Source: Caenorhabditis remanei (lineage: Eukaryota > Nematoda > Chromadorea > Rhabditida > Rhabditidae). From it: a stretch of 64,000 nt of DNA. The notes beneath the pieces were generated by a model that saw only the letters and a program-made list of their open reading frames with translations, did not search any database and was not told where the DNA came from. Made by a program: the position numbers and the translations under genes. Positions within the stretch are counted from its first letter, which is position 1. Each line of letters opens with the position of its first letter. The stretch lies in NCBI RefSeq assembly GCF_010183535.1, contig NC_071332.1, positions 11,656,001 through 11,720,000 of the forward strand, in the 5' to 3' direction. Of this stretch, positions 37,201 through 49,399 are shown piece after piece.

Positions 37201-40200
37201 GACATCCTCACAGGGATCCAAGCAGCCGGAAACATATAAAACTATTTAGATATTACGAGTTACTGAAGAAGTTTGCCAATAATGAAGGGATTCAGACGCT
37301 TAAAATTCAATTTTTCAAAAACGAGAAATTCAGAAATAACTCTAACATTTTCAGGTGAGATCCCAGTGAAAGAAACAGATGAAGCACATCCAGAACTGAA
37401 GCAGAATTTCATTGCTAAAAATTTGAAAGGATTTGGATTCTCGAAGAAACAAGTGAGTTCTATTTTCATATTTTCTTTTCTAATTTTCAGCGAATATTTA
37501 GAATTAATCTCTCAAATCTTGTCATTTTTTTCCATCTTGCATAGTGATTCATTTGAAAGCAACTCTATTGTTAACCATGAAAGAGGTTATCAATGGAGCA
37601 CGTTTACATCATTGCCTTAATTCAAAAACACATCTACAAATCTTTGAAAGTTGCTTGAGTTTGAAGTGTTTTTCTCTAATCTGTCCATTCATTTTTATTT
37701 TCAAACCTATTGTAATATTTGTCAGAATCTCTATTAGATTTTCTATGTTCTCTTGATTTCTTTTTCTGATTTTATTCATTTCTTTTGTCCTGATTTTTAT
37801 GATTTTTGTACATACTACTAACTATCACAAAAGTAGTACAGTAGTCTTTCTTTTCAGCAGGTTTTAGGAAAAAAGATATCGAAGAAAAATATTTGAAACA
37901 ATATTTTGAAAGAAACGATTAGTAGTGTTTTGATATACGTTTAAAATGGAAAGTTTCAGAGTTTTGTTAACTTCAAAAGCTCCAGGTTATTCAATTTAAA
38001 CTGTTAGAGATTATGTTTGCCAAAATTCAATACTTGAGAACCAGAAAAATAAGATAACTATGCCAAAGCTTTACTAATCGGGCCCATTGAAAAAGAGTAA
38101 TTCGATCATTGTTTTAACAAATTCAACCCGAAAAACACAGCCCGATTCAACCTCATCCACCACATTGCTAATCGCATCACCAACACCATCATCATCTTCA
38201 ATGGCCCCTTTTCTAACGAATTCATCGTCTACAACCTCAAACAATACAATAACTTTAAATTCGCCTCAAATAATGGAAAGGTCTCGAAGCGAAAAACGAT
38301 CGTTTCGACAGAAAAAAGGCGTTTTTGGAGATGAATTGCACTCGGATTCGGCAGCATTAATCGATTTTATGAGGACAGCATCGAGTCGTAAGAAGAAGGT
38401 TCGGGAAGAAAATGAATGAAATTTGATAGGGAAAAATGAAATAAAGTAGTAGGTAGATCACTTTAGTAAAAGCATGAAAGGAATGGGAAGAAGGAATGAA
38501 CGTAGTTTGGAAAGTCACTTATGAGTTAATCGATATGGTAGAAAGATTTTAAGTTTTTGAATTGGATTGATTTTTGATATGTTCTTGATATTCAGTATTT
38601 ACTAACACTTATCTTTTTCATTTCTATTCATCATCTGAAAAGAGACACTTAATTCTCACACGTTTTTAAAACACATGCTTAATACAGACAGACATGAGGA
38701 TACTAGTTCTTAATTGTTTTGAAAATAGGTATTTAGAACAATAAAAATTCAAGAAAAATTCTCAAAAAGCCCCTATATGTCCACTCTGTGCAAGACAACC
38801 CCTCACACACAAACTACCACTACACGATATCTTCTACCGTATACCTACAGTATCTCTTCTACAATTCTTCCTGTTGTTCTCTTTTTCTCTCTAACCTCTC
38901 TCTTATCCTACTCTCTCTCTCTCTCCTTTTGGCACGGTTTTGTTCTGCTCTGCATGTCCTAGACAAATGTTGCTTTAATTTAATGTTTCATTGCTTTATC
39001 TCACACAAATGTTCTTGTTTCCTCTCAAATTCCATTTTTTTTTTCGTCTAATTTCTAATCAATTTTTCCAGTTTTTCTCCTCACCTTTCCTTTTTATACC
39101 TCCCCGGTCCATTAATTCTAACCCCTTTTTCCGGAAGTCTACGCTTTTTCAATTCTTTTTTTCTTTTAAATGTCTGTAATTCTGTGTAATTCCTCCTTCC
39201 GAAATGGCTGCACTAATCCACTGAAAACTCAGTTATTGAATGAACTCCGGTAATAATGCAAACCTGCTCCAATGTAACTTAAAATAAATATTTTAAGTGC
39301 TACCGGGCGCATTTGCATCTTTCCGAAATCTTCAATAACTAAGTAGCGTAACCGAATTCTTTATATGTGTCATGTCAATTCACACCAAACGTTTTCCCTG
39401 TAACTCCATTTTCCAAATTACAAAAATTATTTCGCAAAACATTTTAATAAGGAAAAAAAGTAGTTTCTGAAATATCTGAAAATGTTCTTTGTTTCCAAAA
39501 AATGAAGAATATTTTCAGACATTTGCTTACCGTGTGGTTTTTATTAGTTTAAAGTAAATCCAAAAACTTCACCTTTTTATACAATTTTTTGAATTACATT
39601 ATCCTTTAGAAAGCTTTATTTTTTATTTTTTTAAAGCTTTAGTTCTAAATCAAGGGAATTCATTCAAAGCATGTTCTGAATCAATCAGTAAAATGAGTAT
39701 TTTCAGCCTGTACTGACAAAAGAAGAAGAAGAAAGGATATTTGCTGAATATCATTATACTGGTGCAACAACAAATATTCATCCATTATTATCTTCTTTAG
39801 TCAATTATACTCATCCTGTCAAGTTTTCGGGTTTCGATGTGGCAGAAGGTAAGATTTAACCCGGAGAATCTGCTTCAATTTTCATAGTTTCACTCTGAAA
39901 ATGTTTCGTAATTTCAGCTAATAATCTGCATTTCCACATGTCCTCGTTCTCTGAATCCACTGGCCTCGGTTATTTGAAACAATCTGCTCCTGAATTCGTC
40001 AACTACAACAAACGTCAACCATCTCGAATCTATCCTAAAGGAGCACGTGTCGATTCTTCCAACTTTCTACCTCAAATCTTCTGGAATGCCGGTTGCCAAA
40101 TGGTGTCACTTAATTTTCAAACTCCTGATGTTTATATGCAATTGAATATGGGAAAATTTGAATACAATGGAGGCTCTGGATACTTGTTGAAACCGGATTT

Positions 40201-43200
40201 TCTGAGAAGACCAGATAGAACATTCGATCCGTTTTCGGAGAGTCCTGTGGACGGAGTTATTGCGGCTCATTGCAGTGTTAGGGTCATTTCCGGTGAGAAT
40301 ATTTCTAATTTCTCGAATAATTTTCTAATTTTTCTTTCTCCAGGTCAATTTCTATCAGATCGGAAAATTGGAACGTATGTAGAAGTTGAAATGTACGGAC
40401 TGCCAACTGATACAATCAGAAAAGAACACAAGACTAAAGTGATTCCTGGAAACGGTTTGAATCCAGTTTACAATGAGGATCCATTCGTTTTTCGAAAAGT
40501 AGTTCTTCCCGAATTGGCTGTTCTTCGGTTCGCTGTTTATGATGAAAATGGAAAACAATTAGGTCAACGAATTCTTCCATTGGATGGTCTACAAGCAGGA
40601 TATCGACACATTTCATTGAGATCTGACACGAATCAAAGCTTCATTTTATCACCTGTACTGTTTGTGCAAATTGTGATAAAAACATATGTTCCAGATGAGC
40701 TGAGTGGTAAGTGATGAAGTGATGTAACAGATAATGAATTGATATGTTACAGGTCTTGTCGACGCTCTTGCCGATCCACGAGCATTCCTCTCGGAACAAA
40801 AGAAACGACAAGAAGCACTGGCTCATATGGGAGTGGATGATAGTGATATTCCAGATGTAAGTCCTTTTTTCTGAAATATCAATACGACAAATGTCAATTG
40901 ACAGGTTCCTAACACCAAGAACACGGCTCTTCGGAATATGAAACAACCGCCTCGACAAAATGGTTCATCAGCTGATCTCCTCTCAAATAATTCTCAGCCT
41001 GGGACTGCAAGAAGTGATCAAATCAACTCAATGATGACGTCGGTTTCCATTCGTTCACCGAATGAACAACCGGCGCCAGTTGCAGTTGATAAGTTCAAGG
41101 TAAGTGATATTAGAATCTGAAAAAGAAAAGACTGGTTAGAAAAATGACTGGCCAGAGGACTGTGGGAATTTTACAAATAAAACACATGAAAACTAATAGC
41201 AGTTCTAAAAAAGACAATGAATTTGTAAAGGCCTTGGCAAATCTAACACGAACATTCACTCGAAAAGCGACATCTGCTCCACCTCCGAAAATTGGAATCG
41301 GTCATCCACCAGCGGGTTCTACAAAGCCTTCGACATCTGTTGGGGCTCCCGAGAGGCTTCAGGTTCAAAAATACCCATATAGAAATATCCCCTTTTTCTC
41401 AAATTGAAACTGCCCTGCAACTCCAAAAAATGAATGAAATAAAATCCCTGTTTCTTTACTTCCAGTACAATACCAGTCTACCAACATAGTTCTTTTCAAT
41501 GCGCATCCTCCCAACCTAGTAGGTCCAAGCAGAACAATCTTTATCATTTCCAGGTCGATCCAATCGAAGTTGACGATTTGAGACGTGATAAAGCGTTTGC
41601 AAAGTTGCTGAAGAAATTTCAAAAAGATTTGGATGATTTGAGGAAGAAACATCAGAAGCAGAGGGATAGCATTCAGAAGCAACAGGTTAATTTTTTGGGA
41701 AAGGTCTCCGGAATTTCTCACAGTTAGATAATTGTTAGAAAGCCCGTCAAATCTGAATTGAAGATGAGGAAACGCATTCAGAAGTTTATAGAACTTTGAA
41801 TATTTATTACTCGACAGAATATCTCAAATCGGACTTTCTTGTAGCTGTATCATCTTCTAATCAGATTTGGGCTACCCACGTATCATTACAATTTAGATGC
41901 TAAATCCCATAAATTGCTTTATTTTTTCTTACCCAACACATTAATGATCATTTTAGTTGTTTCACTTTTAATCAATCCAACTCTCCGTTCAAAAACCCAT
42001 TTTTCCTTTGTCAGCTTTTGGCAGAATTTTATTGGATTAGATAGAAAAACAGCTAGATTTCTTCTCGTTTTCTTCTTTTTTCTCTCTCTAATATTCTTAA
42101 TCTCATCATTTAGCCGGCGCGCCGCCGTAATTCGTCTATAGCGTGGATCGTAAGTTTATCGTGTTGATTCGAAATGAAAATTTATTTTCTCAACAAAAAA
42201 ACTGTGATGAAAATTTTGGGATGAATTGAGGAAATCAACTCTTCCCAAATTTTCTTTCACAGTTTCTCGTTCCCGATATTTGAATAACAAAACCATGAAA
42301 ACTGAAATTCTGTGTCGCCTGAAACTCTACTACCTGGAATCCCAGCCCTGTCTCCTAATGTTCTCTTTTCAATCTTGGGCCCCAACAACCTTTTTTGGAA
42401 CTATCTTCACTTCTTTGGTTAATCTGCTTGAAAATTGGTTCAGAAAATCTCGAAAACCTGTCTACAGATCATTTTCCGCTTACTTTCAGTTTCATTTCCA
42501 CTGTTTTTTCTCATTTCCTCATGATTTTTGTCTTATTCTATTGTCCGTCCAATGTCCTGAATATCCAGATGTCCACTGCTTTGTGTGCTATTGCTAACCG
42601 AAAAATCAATCAATAATTTAAAAAAAAACAACCGTTGCCAATGTCCCTCTAACTCAGTTGCAGTCGATTTTTTCAGCTTACACAACAGTTTTGACCTTTT
42701 TGAATCACCCCTGAATTGAAAGGATTTGAGTTAGTTGGTTTCTGGAATCCATATCGATTACTCAGATGCCAATCAACTCTCCTTAACCCATGTATCCTTC
42801 TCTAAATACAAATTGTGACAGTTGCATTTTTAATGTTTCTATTCATCGGATAACCCTTAAATCTTCCAGCAAACCAACGTGGATAAGCTCATCACAAATA
42901 ACCGACGTTCCACGAAGAAAGAAAAAGGATCCAGAAGATCACTCACTGCATCTGTATCATCTGGATGTGGAAGCACTTCTGGAACTGTTCCAGTTGGAGT
43001 TTGTATTCCATCTGGAGCAAGTGGAAGTGGTTCTGGTGCTCCGTCCACTCCAGGCGCTGGTAATTCCGATGGAACTGGTTCCCCAGCTACCACTGGAAGT
43101 CCAGTACCGCAGGATTTGATTAACAATGATAGGGTAAGTGTAACTGAGATACGAGACTTTGTTGATAAATAATTATGACTGTTTGTTAGTGTTATCTCAG

Positions 43201-43886
43201 TTAAAAACTGCTAGTTTTCACAGGTCCGATCCCTTGTCAACACTCAAACTGGCGAATGGTCTGCAATGGTTCGAAGACACGATGAAGAGGAATTTGAGCT
43301 GAAAAAAGGACAGCTCAAAGAGCAATTCGACTTGTTGAAGTAAGCATTAGACTTGAATTGAGTCCGTAAACGGAGATAAATATTTCAGAAAACTAATGTC
43401 CGAGGCGCAGAAAAACCAAATGCAAGCACTGAAACTTCGCCTAGAAGCAGAGGGAAAAGACCTGAAACAGACGCAGACGAGAAAGAATATGGAAGATCAG
43501 AAGACAATCACTTTGGTAAAAAAAAGCTTCATGGATATTCTCATACAATTATTGAGTTTTCAGGACAAAGGAATCAAGACCAAAACAGAACGAGATCGAC
43601 GAGTGAAAGAGCAGAATGAAAAGAATCTGAAGATGTTTGTCGAGGAGAGAAAGAGATTGGCTATGAAGTAGGTTCAAGTTTTAAGATTTGTTTTGACGGG
43701 AATGCTGAATTTGGATCAGAATAACAATCTATCATTTTCAGAGCTCAAAAGCACGAAGAACAACTAACAAAACGTCATTTGGACCAACTTGAACAACTTG
43801 AAAAAGATTTTCAAAAAGCATTGGAAGTAGAAGTTGGCAATTATAAAGAAGAACAATTGGCTGCCCAACCCACTTCTGTTGTCTGA
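31217..43886 (+). CDS. egl-8: phospholipase C-beta
   Basis: Gq-activated enzyme that splits PIP2 into diacylglycerol and IP3; in worms it promotes neurotransmitter release. 22 exons, about 1,435 aa: 31217-31300, 32437-32798, 32845-32980, 33626-33729, 33784-34255, 34313-34477, 34524-34710, 35441-35764, 36695-36871, 37355-37452, 39707-39848, 39918-40292, 40344-40706, 40753-40856, 40905-41099, 41231-41362 (weak sites, optional), 41554-41685, 42870-43133, 43224-43339, 43389-43515, 43564-43667, 43742-43886. The start MAKEFQFNW resembles mammalian PLC-beta. PH domain about 12-135, EF hands to about 300, X domain with catalytic His in NSSHNTYL (about 327) and ITHGK (about 374), a Ser/Thr/acidic X-Y linker (about 470-700), Y domain (KFSGFDVAE...NFQTPD), C2, then a C-terminal Lys/Glu/Gln coiled coil typical of PLC-beta. 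It ends TSVV, a class I PDZ ligand. Confidence 0.92.
34741..34811. repeat. intronic inverted repeat
   Basis: In an egl-8 intron, GAATTTTGAACTTGTTTGGG (34741-34760) pairs with CCCAAAAAGTTCAAATTTT (34793-34811) with few mismatches, around a short loop containing AAGCTT. Confidence 0.7.
38096..38445 (+). CDS. candidate alternative terminal exon of egl-8
   Basis: Within the 2.25-kb intron after 37452 lies a stop-free frame that opens at 38078 and ends with TGA at 38417-38419. Its first half is Ser/Thr/Pro/Asn-rich like the neighbouring egl-8 linker exons; the second half is charged ([19 protein letters not shown], ending [10 protein letters not shown]). AATAAA at 38440-38445 is 20 bp past the stop. 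Phase-0 entry from the 37452 donor is possible at 38096 or at 38141 (ACACAG acceptor); both acceptors are weak. If used, the product would have PH, EF and X domains but no Y or C2. It could instead be an unrelated small nested gene starting at an internal ATG near 38200. Confidence 0.4.
39228..39343. repeat. intronic foldback element
   Basis: CTCAGTTATTGAA... (39228 on) pairs imperfectly with ...TTCAATAACTAAG (to 39343). Between them is a perfect small palindrome, CTTAAAAT AAAT ATTTTAAG. It lies in the large egl-8 intron that also holds the candidate terminal exon, and looks like an old miniature foldback transposon. Confidence 0.6.
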
Positions 43887-44868
43887 ATTCTCCCCCGGTT
43901 CCCCCAAAAATTCCTGGTATTTTTGTACATTCCATCAGTTTTTAGTTATAGTTTATTTGACTTCAAAACACGTGTGATGTAGGCAAAACTTTAAAAAACG
44001 ATTCGACTATCCTCATTTTTTACAATAGAGCAGACTTGCATTATTACCGTTGTCTTTTAGAAATTAGAAATCTGTTTTGTACGGAGTGATTCTTAATTTC
44101 AAACTACCAGCGTCTAGATCCCATTATTACAAACAAAAACAAACGAAATGCTTAATTATCGATTGATTTCCATCACCCATCCAACAAAATTCCACAATCC
44201 CGATTTCCATCATTTCCATCCGACAACCAACCCGATTTGATTCATTCCTTTCTTCCGATTTTCTTGGGTAATTATTTTTATTGATTTATTTTTTTAAACA
44301 ATTATTCCTAGTGGTACTTTTTTCATTTTTACAAAAGATTTTACATTTTTTGTCACATTTTCCAAACTTTTGCCACTATCCCTTCGTGTCCTTTTCCTCC
44401 CCGATTCTGGTATTTTTTATTTTTTGCTGTTGTTTAATATAAGAGAAGTTTTAATGAATTTTTACCAAATCTACATACTTAAAAAGTGCACACTTCTTAA
44501 ATTAGTGTCTACTAAAGAGTGATGGTATCCAAGAAACAAATCGAACCCACTGAGTATCAGCATTTTTATCGGATGTTTCAATACAGTTATCATAAAAGCA
44601 AAACTTGGAAAACAGCTTTTTCAAAAGTTCAGCGCTTGAACAAGGGAACCCAGCTGGTTCTGCTATGAGTCAACCTTTCAGAACTTGTTTTAATTAATTT
44701 GGTATTGTAATTTTAATAATTTATTATGCATTCTGTCATCGGGAGAAAAAAAAGAAGATTATAAGACTGTTTCATGAAAAATATTCTGAACAATAGTTTA
44801 TGGATCAGAAACAAAGAAAGCATGCAATGAACAGAATTTTGAAATACTACATTTTCCACAAAAATGTA
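43887..44868. other. egl-8 3' UTR and downstream DNA
   Basis: AT-rich 3' flank with several T-rich tracts. No obvious canonical AATAAA stands out close to the stop. No gene seen. Confidence 0.4.
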
Positions 44869-45357
44869 TTATTCATTTTTCAGACTTCTTGCCACAAACA
44901 CTGTTTCGAAAACACTATGAGTAAACATACTTGAATGGCTCATGAATTTCCAGATACAATTCCAGAAAATGCCTCCAGGACAAAATATATACCTTCTTTC
45001 GACCTCCAATCTCATTCTAAATTTCCTGTCCTGATCACTGAAATTCACCATCTTTCCTTTGTATTTCCGGTTATTTTTCCGTTGTGATTCCATTTTCAAC
45101 GATTTTGGAAACTCTTGCCACCTAACACGAGTACCAATAGCATTTTCTGGACAGTTCAACTGATCGAATTCTTTTTGCAAAAGTAAGTTGCTTATCGGTG
45201 GAACACTGATAGAATTGTGTACGATGATGTTCCAGAATGATAATGTTCTGTTGTCTCTCCAAAATAAAACAACCCGAATGGTTTCCTTCAATTGTAATGT
45301 GTCAACCAGTATGAGAACGCTTTTAATAGAAATGAAACGCCAGTTGGTTTCTATGTC
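44869..45357 (-). pseudogene. gene fragment or uncharacterised exon
   Basis: A minus-strand frame of about 160 codons with normal protein composition: after NWRFISIK comes a Trp/Phe/Arg-rich stretch (VVLFWRDNRTLSFWNI), then a basic part (KNNRKYKGKMVNFSD) and PGGIFWNCIWKF. It is bounded upstream by a stop and has no Met start in a good position, so it is either an exon with missing partners or a decayed copy. No family recognised. It is isolated between egl-8 and the next gene. Confidence 0.4.
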
Positions 45358-45916
45358 TCAGATCTTTCAGGGATTGAAACACATCCATCTTAAACTTTTC
45401 TCCTTTTATTTATGTTTGTTTGGAGTAATAAATAAAGGATTTTCAAAAATAGATGTGTTTACTACAGTACTCCACTTGAGTTTCAACTTTATCAAAATAA
45501 TGTGAACTGAATCAAATAGAAATTTTGTCAGGAATCAACAAATGATTTCTAACGTTCCAATATTATGCACTGTAAAAACAGAAAAACATCATCGTTAAAT
45601 TATTAAAAAGTCCACGTAAAAAAGTTAATATATTCTATTTTGCGGCAGCCTGACGTGTCGTCTTCTACCTTGTCACGTACACCGAAGACTGACTGGTCCG
45701 ACAAATTTTTTTAACCGATTTTTTTTTGAGATTTTATCTGATTTTTTCCTCACTTTTTTCCTACAATCATCTTCTTGATTTTCGCACATCTTATGTTTTT
45801 TTCATATTTGTAGTTGAGAAATCCTCTTTAAAAATAAGATGATTCCATAAGTTCTCTGAAATTAATAAAAAGGACTTATAGGTATGCAAACTTTTCAGCG
45901 AAAGAAACTACCAAAC
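45358..45916. promoter_or_regulatory. intergenic, upstream of the hypothetical gene
   Basis: AT-rich with T runs near 45720-45750. AAACTTTTCAG ending at 45898 is a strong acceptor 18 bp before the next ATG, suggesting trans-splicing and explaining why the earlier in-frame ATG (45884) is not the start. Confidence 0.5.
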
Positions 45917-47885
45917 ATGGCATCATCACTCGCCAAAGTGTTTAATATCCTGAAGGAGTCTGGAATCGATCTCTATATCGAGAAATTCAACGAGAAGATG
46001 ATTGGAATCGCCAAAGAACGCCACCTTCTCCTCGCCGTTCCCTTCTCCAAAATCCGGAAAGATCCCGACCTTGATCATACTTTGAAAAGTGTTGCAGACG
46101 TCCTCACCTCAACGATTATGAAGCTTCTGATGCCAGATTCCGGGATTTCCGCTCAGAAAGTGTCTTCATTTTACTTGTAAGTCTGAAAATTCATTCGAAT
46201 TAGAAATGAGACTCTGTGTTTGTACAAAGTTTAGTAATGGTTTCGGCGCACTTTCTACTAGACCATTCAATAGGAAATTTTGATAAATACACAAAAAAGA
46301 GAGCGTGGCCATCATCAGTAGTAGACTCTCTTTTAGGAAATTTCGATAAAAAATGTGAAAATTTTTGTCACTAGTTGAAATAATTTTTAAAAAAGAACAT
46401 CTGAATACATTCACCTGGCTATATTGAAAGTTACAGTTATTTTTTCAGTCGAGAACCAATCCCAACAGCACAACGACCAATATTGTTCAGTTGTAAAGTA
46501 CGCTCAAAAAATCAACCCACATACCACATTCAAACAACCATAAGACAGGACAACCTGGATTCAACTCAACCATCGCTTCTTGCCGCTTCACACAACCATT
46601 TTCACTTATCCGACCACTTGTTGCCTCGTCACAGATGCATCGCTTCTTGTCGTCAGTCGAACATTGCCAGTGATAGAGATAATGTGGAGCAACAGCAGCT
46701 TCTTCCTCTCTCCCCATCCTTCACTGGAGCTGTTGAACGATCAGAAATATCATCTCGTCGAGAAATCGTTCTCAATCGCTCAGCCGCAATAGATATTCAA
46801 CAAGTTCTGCCTTACGTTGATCTTGAATCATCTTCCGACGATGGAGAAGAGGTTGACCCATTTGAACGAGAGCAATATCTAGCTTTATTTGGGACGATAG
46901 AACAGGGCTCCAGAGCAGAAGTTGCAAGAGAAGAGGCATCAACAAGAGACTGCCGTCAAACCGCTGAACTGGGATCATCGACTTCAACGACACTTGTTCT
47001 CAGAAGAATGTCCATCGATGCTCCGATAAGTTCGAATCCACGAGAAACCAAATGCCCATCTTCTTCCCGCCAACAACCGAGAAAGCGTGAAGTGACAGCA
47101 AGCATTGTTGAAGTCGCTCAACCCAAAAAGTTCAAGCCGATTGAGGTAGAGCAGAATATATTCGAATATGCGATTCCTGCAAAATAATACTTTTCAGAAA
47201 ATTTCTTACAATTTTTCGTTGATTAATTTGTATTCAAGATCATCAAGTGACACCACGATTTTGAAAGATAACTTGAAGAAAGTCGGGTGAGATTCAAAAA
47301 TGCTTTTTTTATACAAAAAAATCAGTTGTTTTAGAATAACGAGCGTCAAAATTATGGAAACTGTGAAATTGCCAATATGCCAAGAGAATCGGCATCTAGT
47401 ATTTTTTAGTGTACTCGGGAAGAACGATGCAAAACAATTGTCTTATCTAGTGCATTCGTCTGATTGGAAGTCCTTATTCACTGGGATAGAAAAGGTTGGG
47501 AGGCATGATTCGATATTAATCAAACATCGATAACTTCAGAAGAAAGCATCACCTTTTTTCTGGTATGACGTTGATGTGAGAGGAGTTATCGAAGCTATTC
47601 TGATCGCAAAATAGTAAGAGTCACAAAAATTACCAACGAAAGGGTATTTTACAATTTTCAGCCGTTTCATAACAAAAACTGGCATCGGAAAGACTTACTC
47701 GGAAGAGAAGCAGACACACGATGCTTTAAGGTTGGCCGTGGCAGATCCGACTGCGATGGCACAGACGCGTCAGGTTTTCTGAAGTTTTGTGGGAAATAAC
47801 TCATCAAATTTTACAGCTACTAACCAGCCCTGGCAGAAAAATACTAGACGAAATTGTGGAGAAGACGGAGAGGCGACATTTGTAA
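45917..47885 (+). CDS. hypothetical protein, 486 aa
   Basis: Seven exons: 45917-46176, 46449-47145, 47198-47286, 47335-47494, 47540-47613, 47662-47773, 47817-47885; total phase closes exactly. The N-terminal 90 residues look folded (MASSLAKVFNILKESG; basic and hydrophobic pattern). The large second exon is Ser/Arg/Glu-rich with an acidic patch (ESSSDDGEEVDPFEREQ), a basic QPRKREV and PKKFKP, likely disordered and possibly nuclear. The last 160 residues again look folded (HLVFFSVLGKNDAK, FFWYDVDVRGVIEAI). No known domain recognised. If the 47146 donor is not used, exon 2 reads on to a stop at 47185-47187 and gives a shorter protein, a possible second isoform. The start follows an SL-type acceptor. 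Confidence 0.7.
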
Positions 47886-47975
47886 TTGTCGATTGATTAT
47901 TTCTTCATTCCACTTCAGTTCCCAGTTTGTTTTTTTTCTCTTTTTATAATCGTATTATATGAATATTCGTGTTTA

Positions 47976-48122
47976 TCACTCACGCTTTTCAAAATTGTTG
48001 TCGGTTGGCCTTATTAAACGGTCTTCATCGAACCTGAAAAAACAGAACGACGGAGAAGTATATTTCTGCATTCGAGCACTAACCGCAAGAAACAAACTAG
48101 GTATATCAATCGCATCAATACT
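47976..48122 (-). CDS. possible 3' end of a small minus-strand gene
   Basis: Two exon-like blocks, 48122-48084 and 48033-47976, joined by a 50-bp intron with good sites (GTTAGT...TTTTTTCAG) and preceded by TTTCAG. One frame gives FLRFDEDRLIRP and stops at 47976-47978; another reads SIDAIDIPSLFLA and stops soon after the junction. The upstream exons cannot be identified, so frame and product are undecided. Confidence 0.25.
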   Translation of the reverse strand, partial: SIDAIDIPSLFLAVSARMQKYTSPSFCFFRFDEDRLIRPTDNNFEKRE

Positions 48123-48301
48123 CTGAAATTTTGAAAAATATAAGAAAGAACGATGAAAACTCTAAAAGCTATTCAAATGAACAATTGAATTGGCGGAATA
48201 TTTCAGGAGAGGGCGCCATGCATTGCACTATTTTCCCCCCGTAAATCTACACTGTGCGAACACCGATGAGTACGCAAACACGAAACCTCACGACATTTTT
48301 C

Positions 48302-48770
48302 AATTACACGGTGATTTTTTCGGAACCAGCTAGTAGGTAGCGCTCAAAAAGTTCGGCCGCAGTGGAAAATAAAATGGGCGGAGTCTGGATGCAAGCTTGG
48401 CACGCGGTTTTTGCAACTGCGGCACTTGTTTTGCTCTGCGTCTCTTTTCTCTCGTGCATGCAGAAAGAGCGCGTTTGAAACATGGAATAATTTTTTACAC
48501 TGTATTGAATTTCAAGTAAAGTGAATGGAAAATTAAACTGTGAAGCTCAGGAATTTATAAAGGGAAACTTATTGTTAAAAATTCTCCACTATTTTCTTAA
48601 GAGTTGTCAAGCCTTTTTATCCGGAACTGTAGCGTTTAATTCGAGAAAATTCAAGCCAAAGTTGAGGGTCTAGAAATTTCAACGGCGCATTGGAGCGGGT
48701 TTGCTCGGGGCCGTCAATGTGATGGCCTAGAAATCAAACCAAGTGGTTCCGAAAGAATCACCGTGAATTA
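48302..48770. repeat. outer inverted repeat of the foldback region
   Basis: AATTACACGGTGATTTTTTC... at 48302-48329 is the reverse complement, with few mismatches, of 48743-48770 (GTGGTTCCGAAAGAATCACC...). Between the 28-bp arms is about 410 bp without a gene. This is the first of several inverted pairs up to 49.4 kb. Confidence 0.75.
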
Positions 48771-48795
48771 ATTTTTTTGACTCGAGGAGACCGTA

Positions 48796-49227
48796 CAAAT
48801 CGGGAAGAACGCGCGATCGAGACCGTACAAATCTGGAAGAAACGAAATCGGGAAGAAACGAATCGGGAAGAAACGAATCGGGAAGAACAAGCTAAATTTC
48901 TGTGAACACCTTCACGTCAAATTGCAGAGTTTACCGTAATCCAAAAATGAGAAAAGGTTTTACTGGCTTATGCGCTAAAATTTGTGTCAAAAATAAAGCT
49001 ACGGAACTAAAAAATCGATTTAGAGCATTGTGCGCAGTCATTACTATAGCTAAAGTCAGAAAAACTTGCGAAAAACTGTTCTTCCCGTTTCCCTTCTTCC
49101 CGTTTCGTTTCTTCCCGTTTCGTTTCTTCCCGTTTCGTTTCTTCCCGATTTCGTTTCTTCCCGATTTGTACGGTCTCGCGCGATCGGGAAAAAACGGATC
49201 GGGAAGAGACGAATCAGGAAGAACTCT
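48796..49227. repeat. inverted arrays of a GGGAAGAAACG motif
   Basis: The left arm (about 48796-48890) repeats AATCGGGAAGAAACG-type units after GACCGTACAAATC. The right arm (about 49078-49190) repeats the reverse complement, CGTTTCTTCCCGTTT, and ends GATTTGTACGGTCTCGCGCG. A few forward-facing copies follow (49190-49225). The ~190-bp spacer is ordinary sequence. A transcript through it would form a long hairpin. Confidence 0.8.
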
Positions 49228-49399
49228 TTTTTGCAAGTTTCAGTGTTTGAAAGGAAAGAAAAGTCGATAATTTTCTCTTTAGCATAGCTATTTAGCTTTT
49301 TACTGGTGTGTTTTCAAGTTTTTAGTCTGATTTTACGAAAATTCGCTTTGCGTTCAAATGACAGTTTCTTTCCTTTCAAACATTGAAACTTGCAAAAAA
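49227..49399. repeat. inner inverted repeat, about 38-bp arms
   Basis: TTTTTTGCAAGTTTCAGTGT... (49227-49263) pairs nearly perfectly with ...ACATTGAAACTTGCAAAAAA (49361-49399) around a loop of about 100 bp. It directly abuts the motif array. Confidence 0.8.

Noticed and set aside
36874..37354. Extra egl-8 cassette exon around [15 protein letters not shown]
   Set aside because: No in-phase donor exists after the open segment, and intron retention hits a stop near 36900.
45884..45916. Start of the hypothetical gene at 45884
   Set aside because: A strong TTTTCAG acceptor lies between it and 45917, so the upstream ATG is probably removed by trans-splicing.
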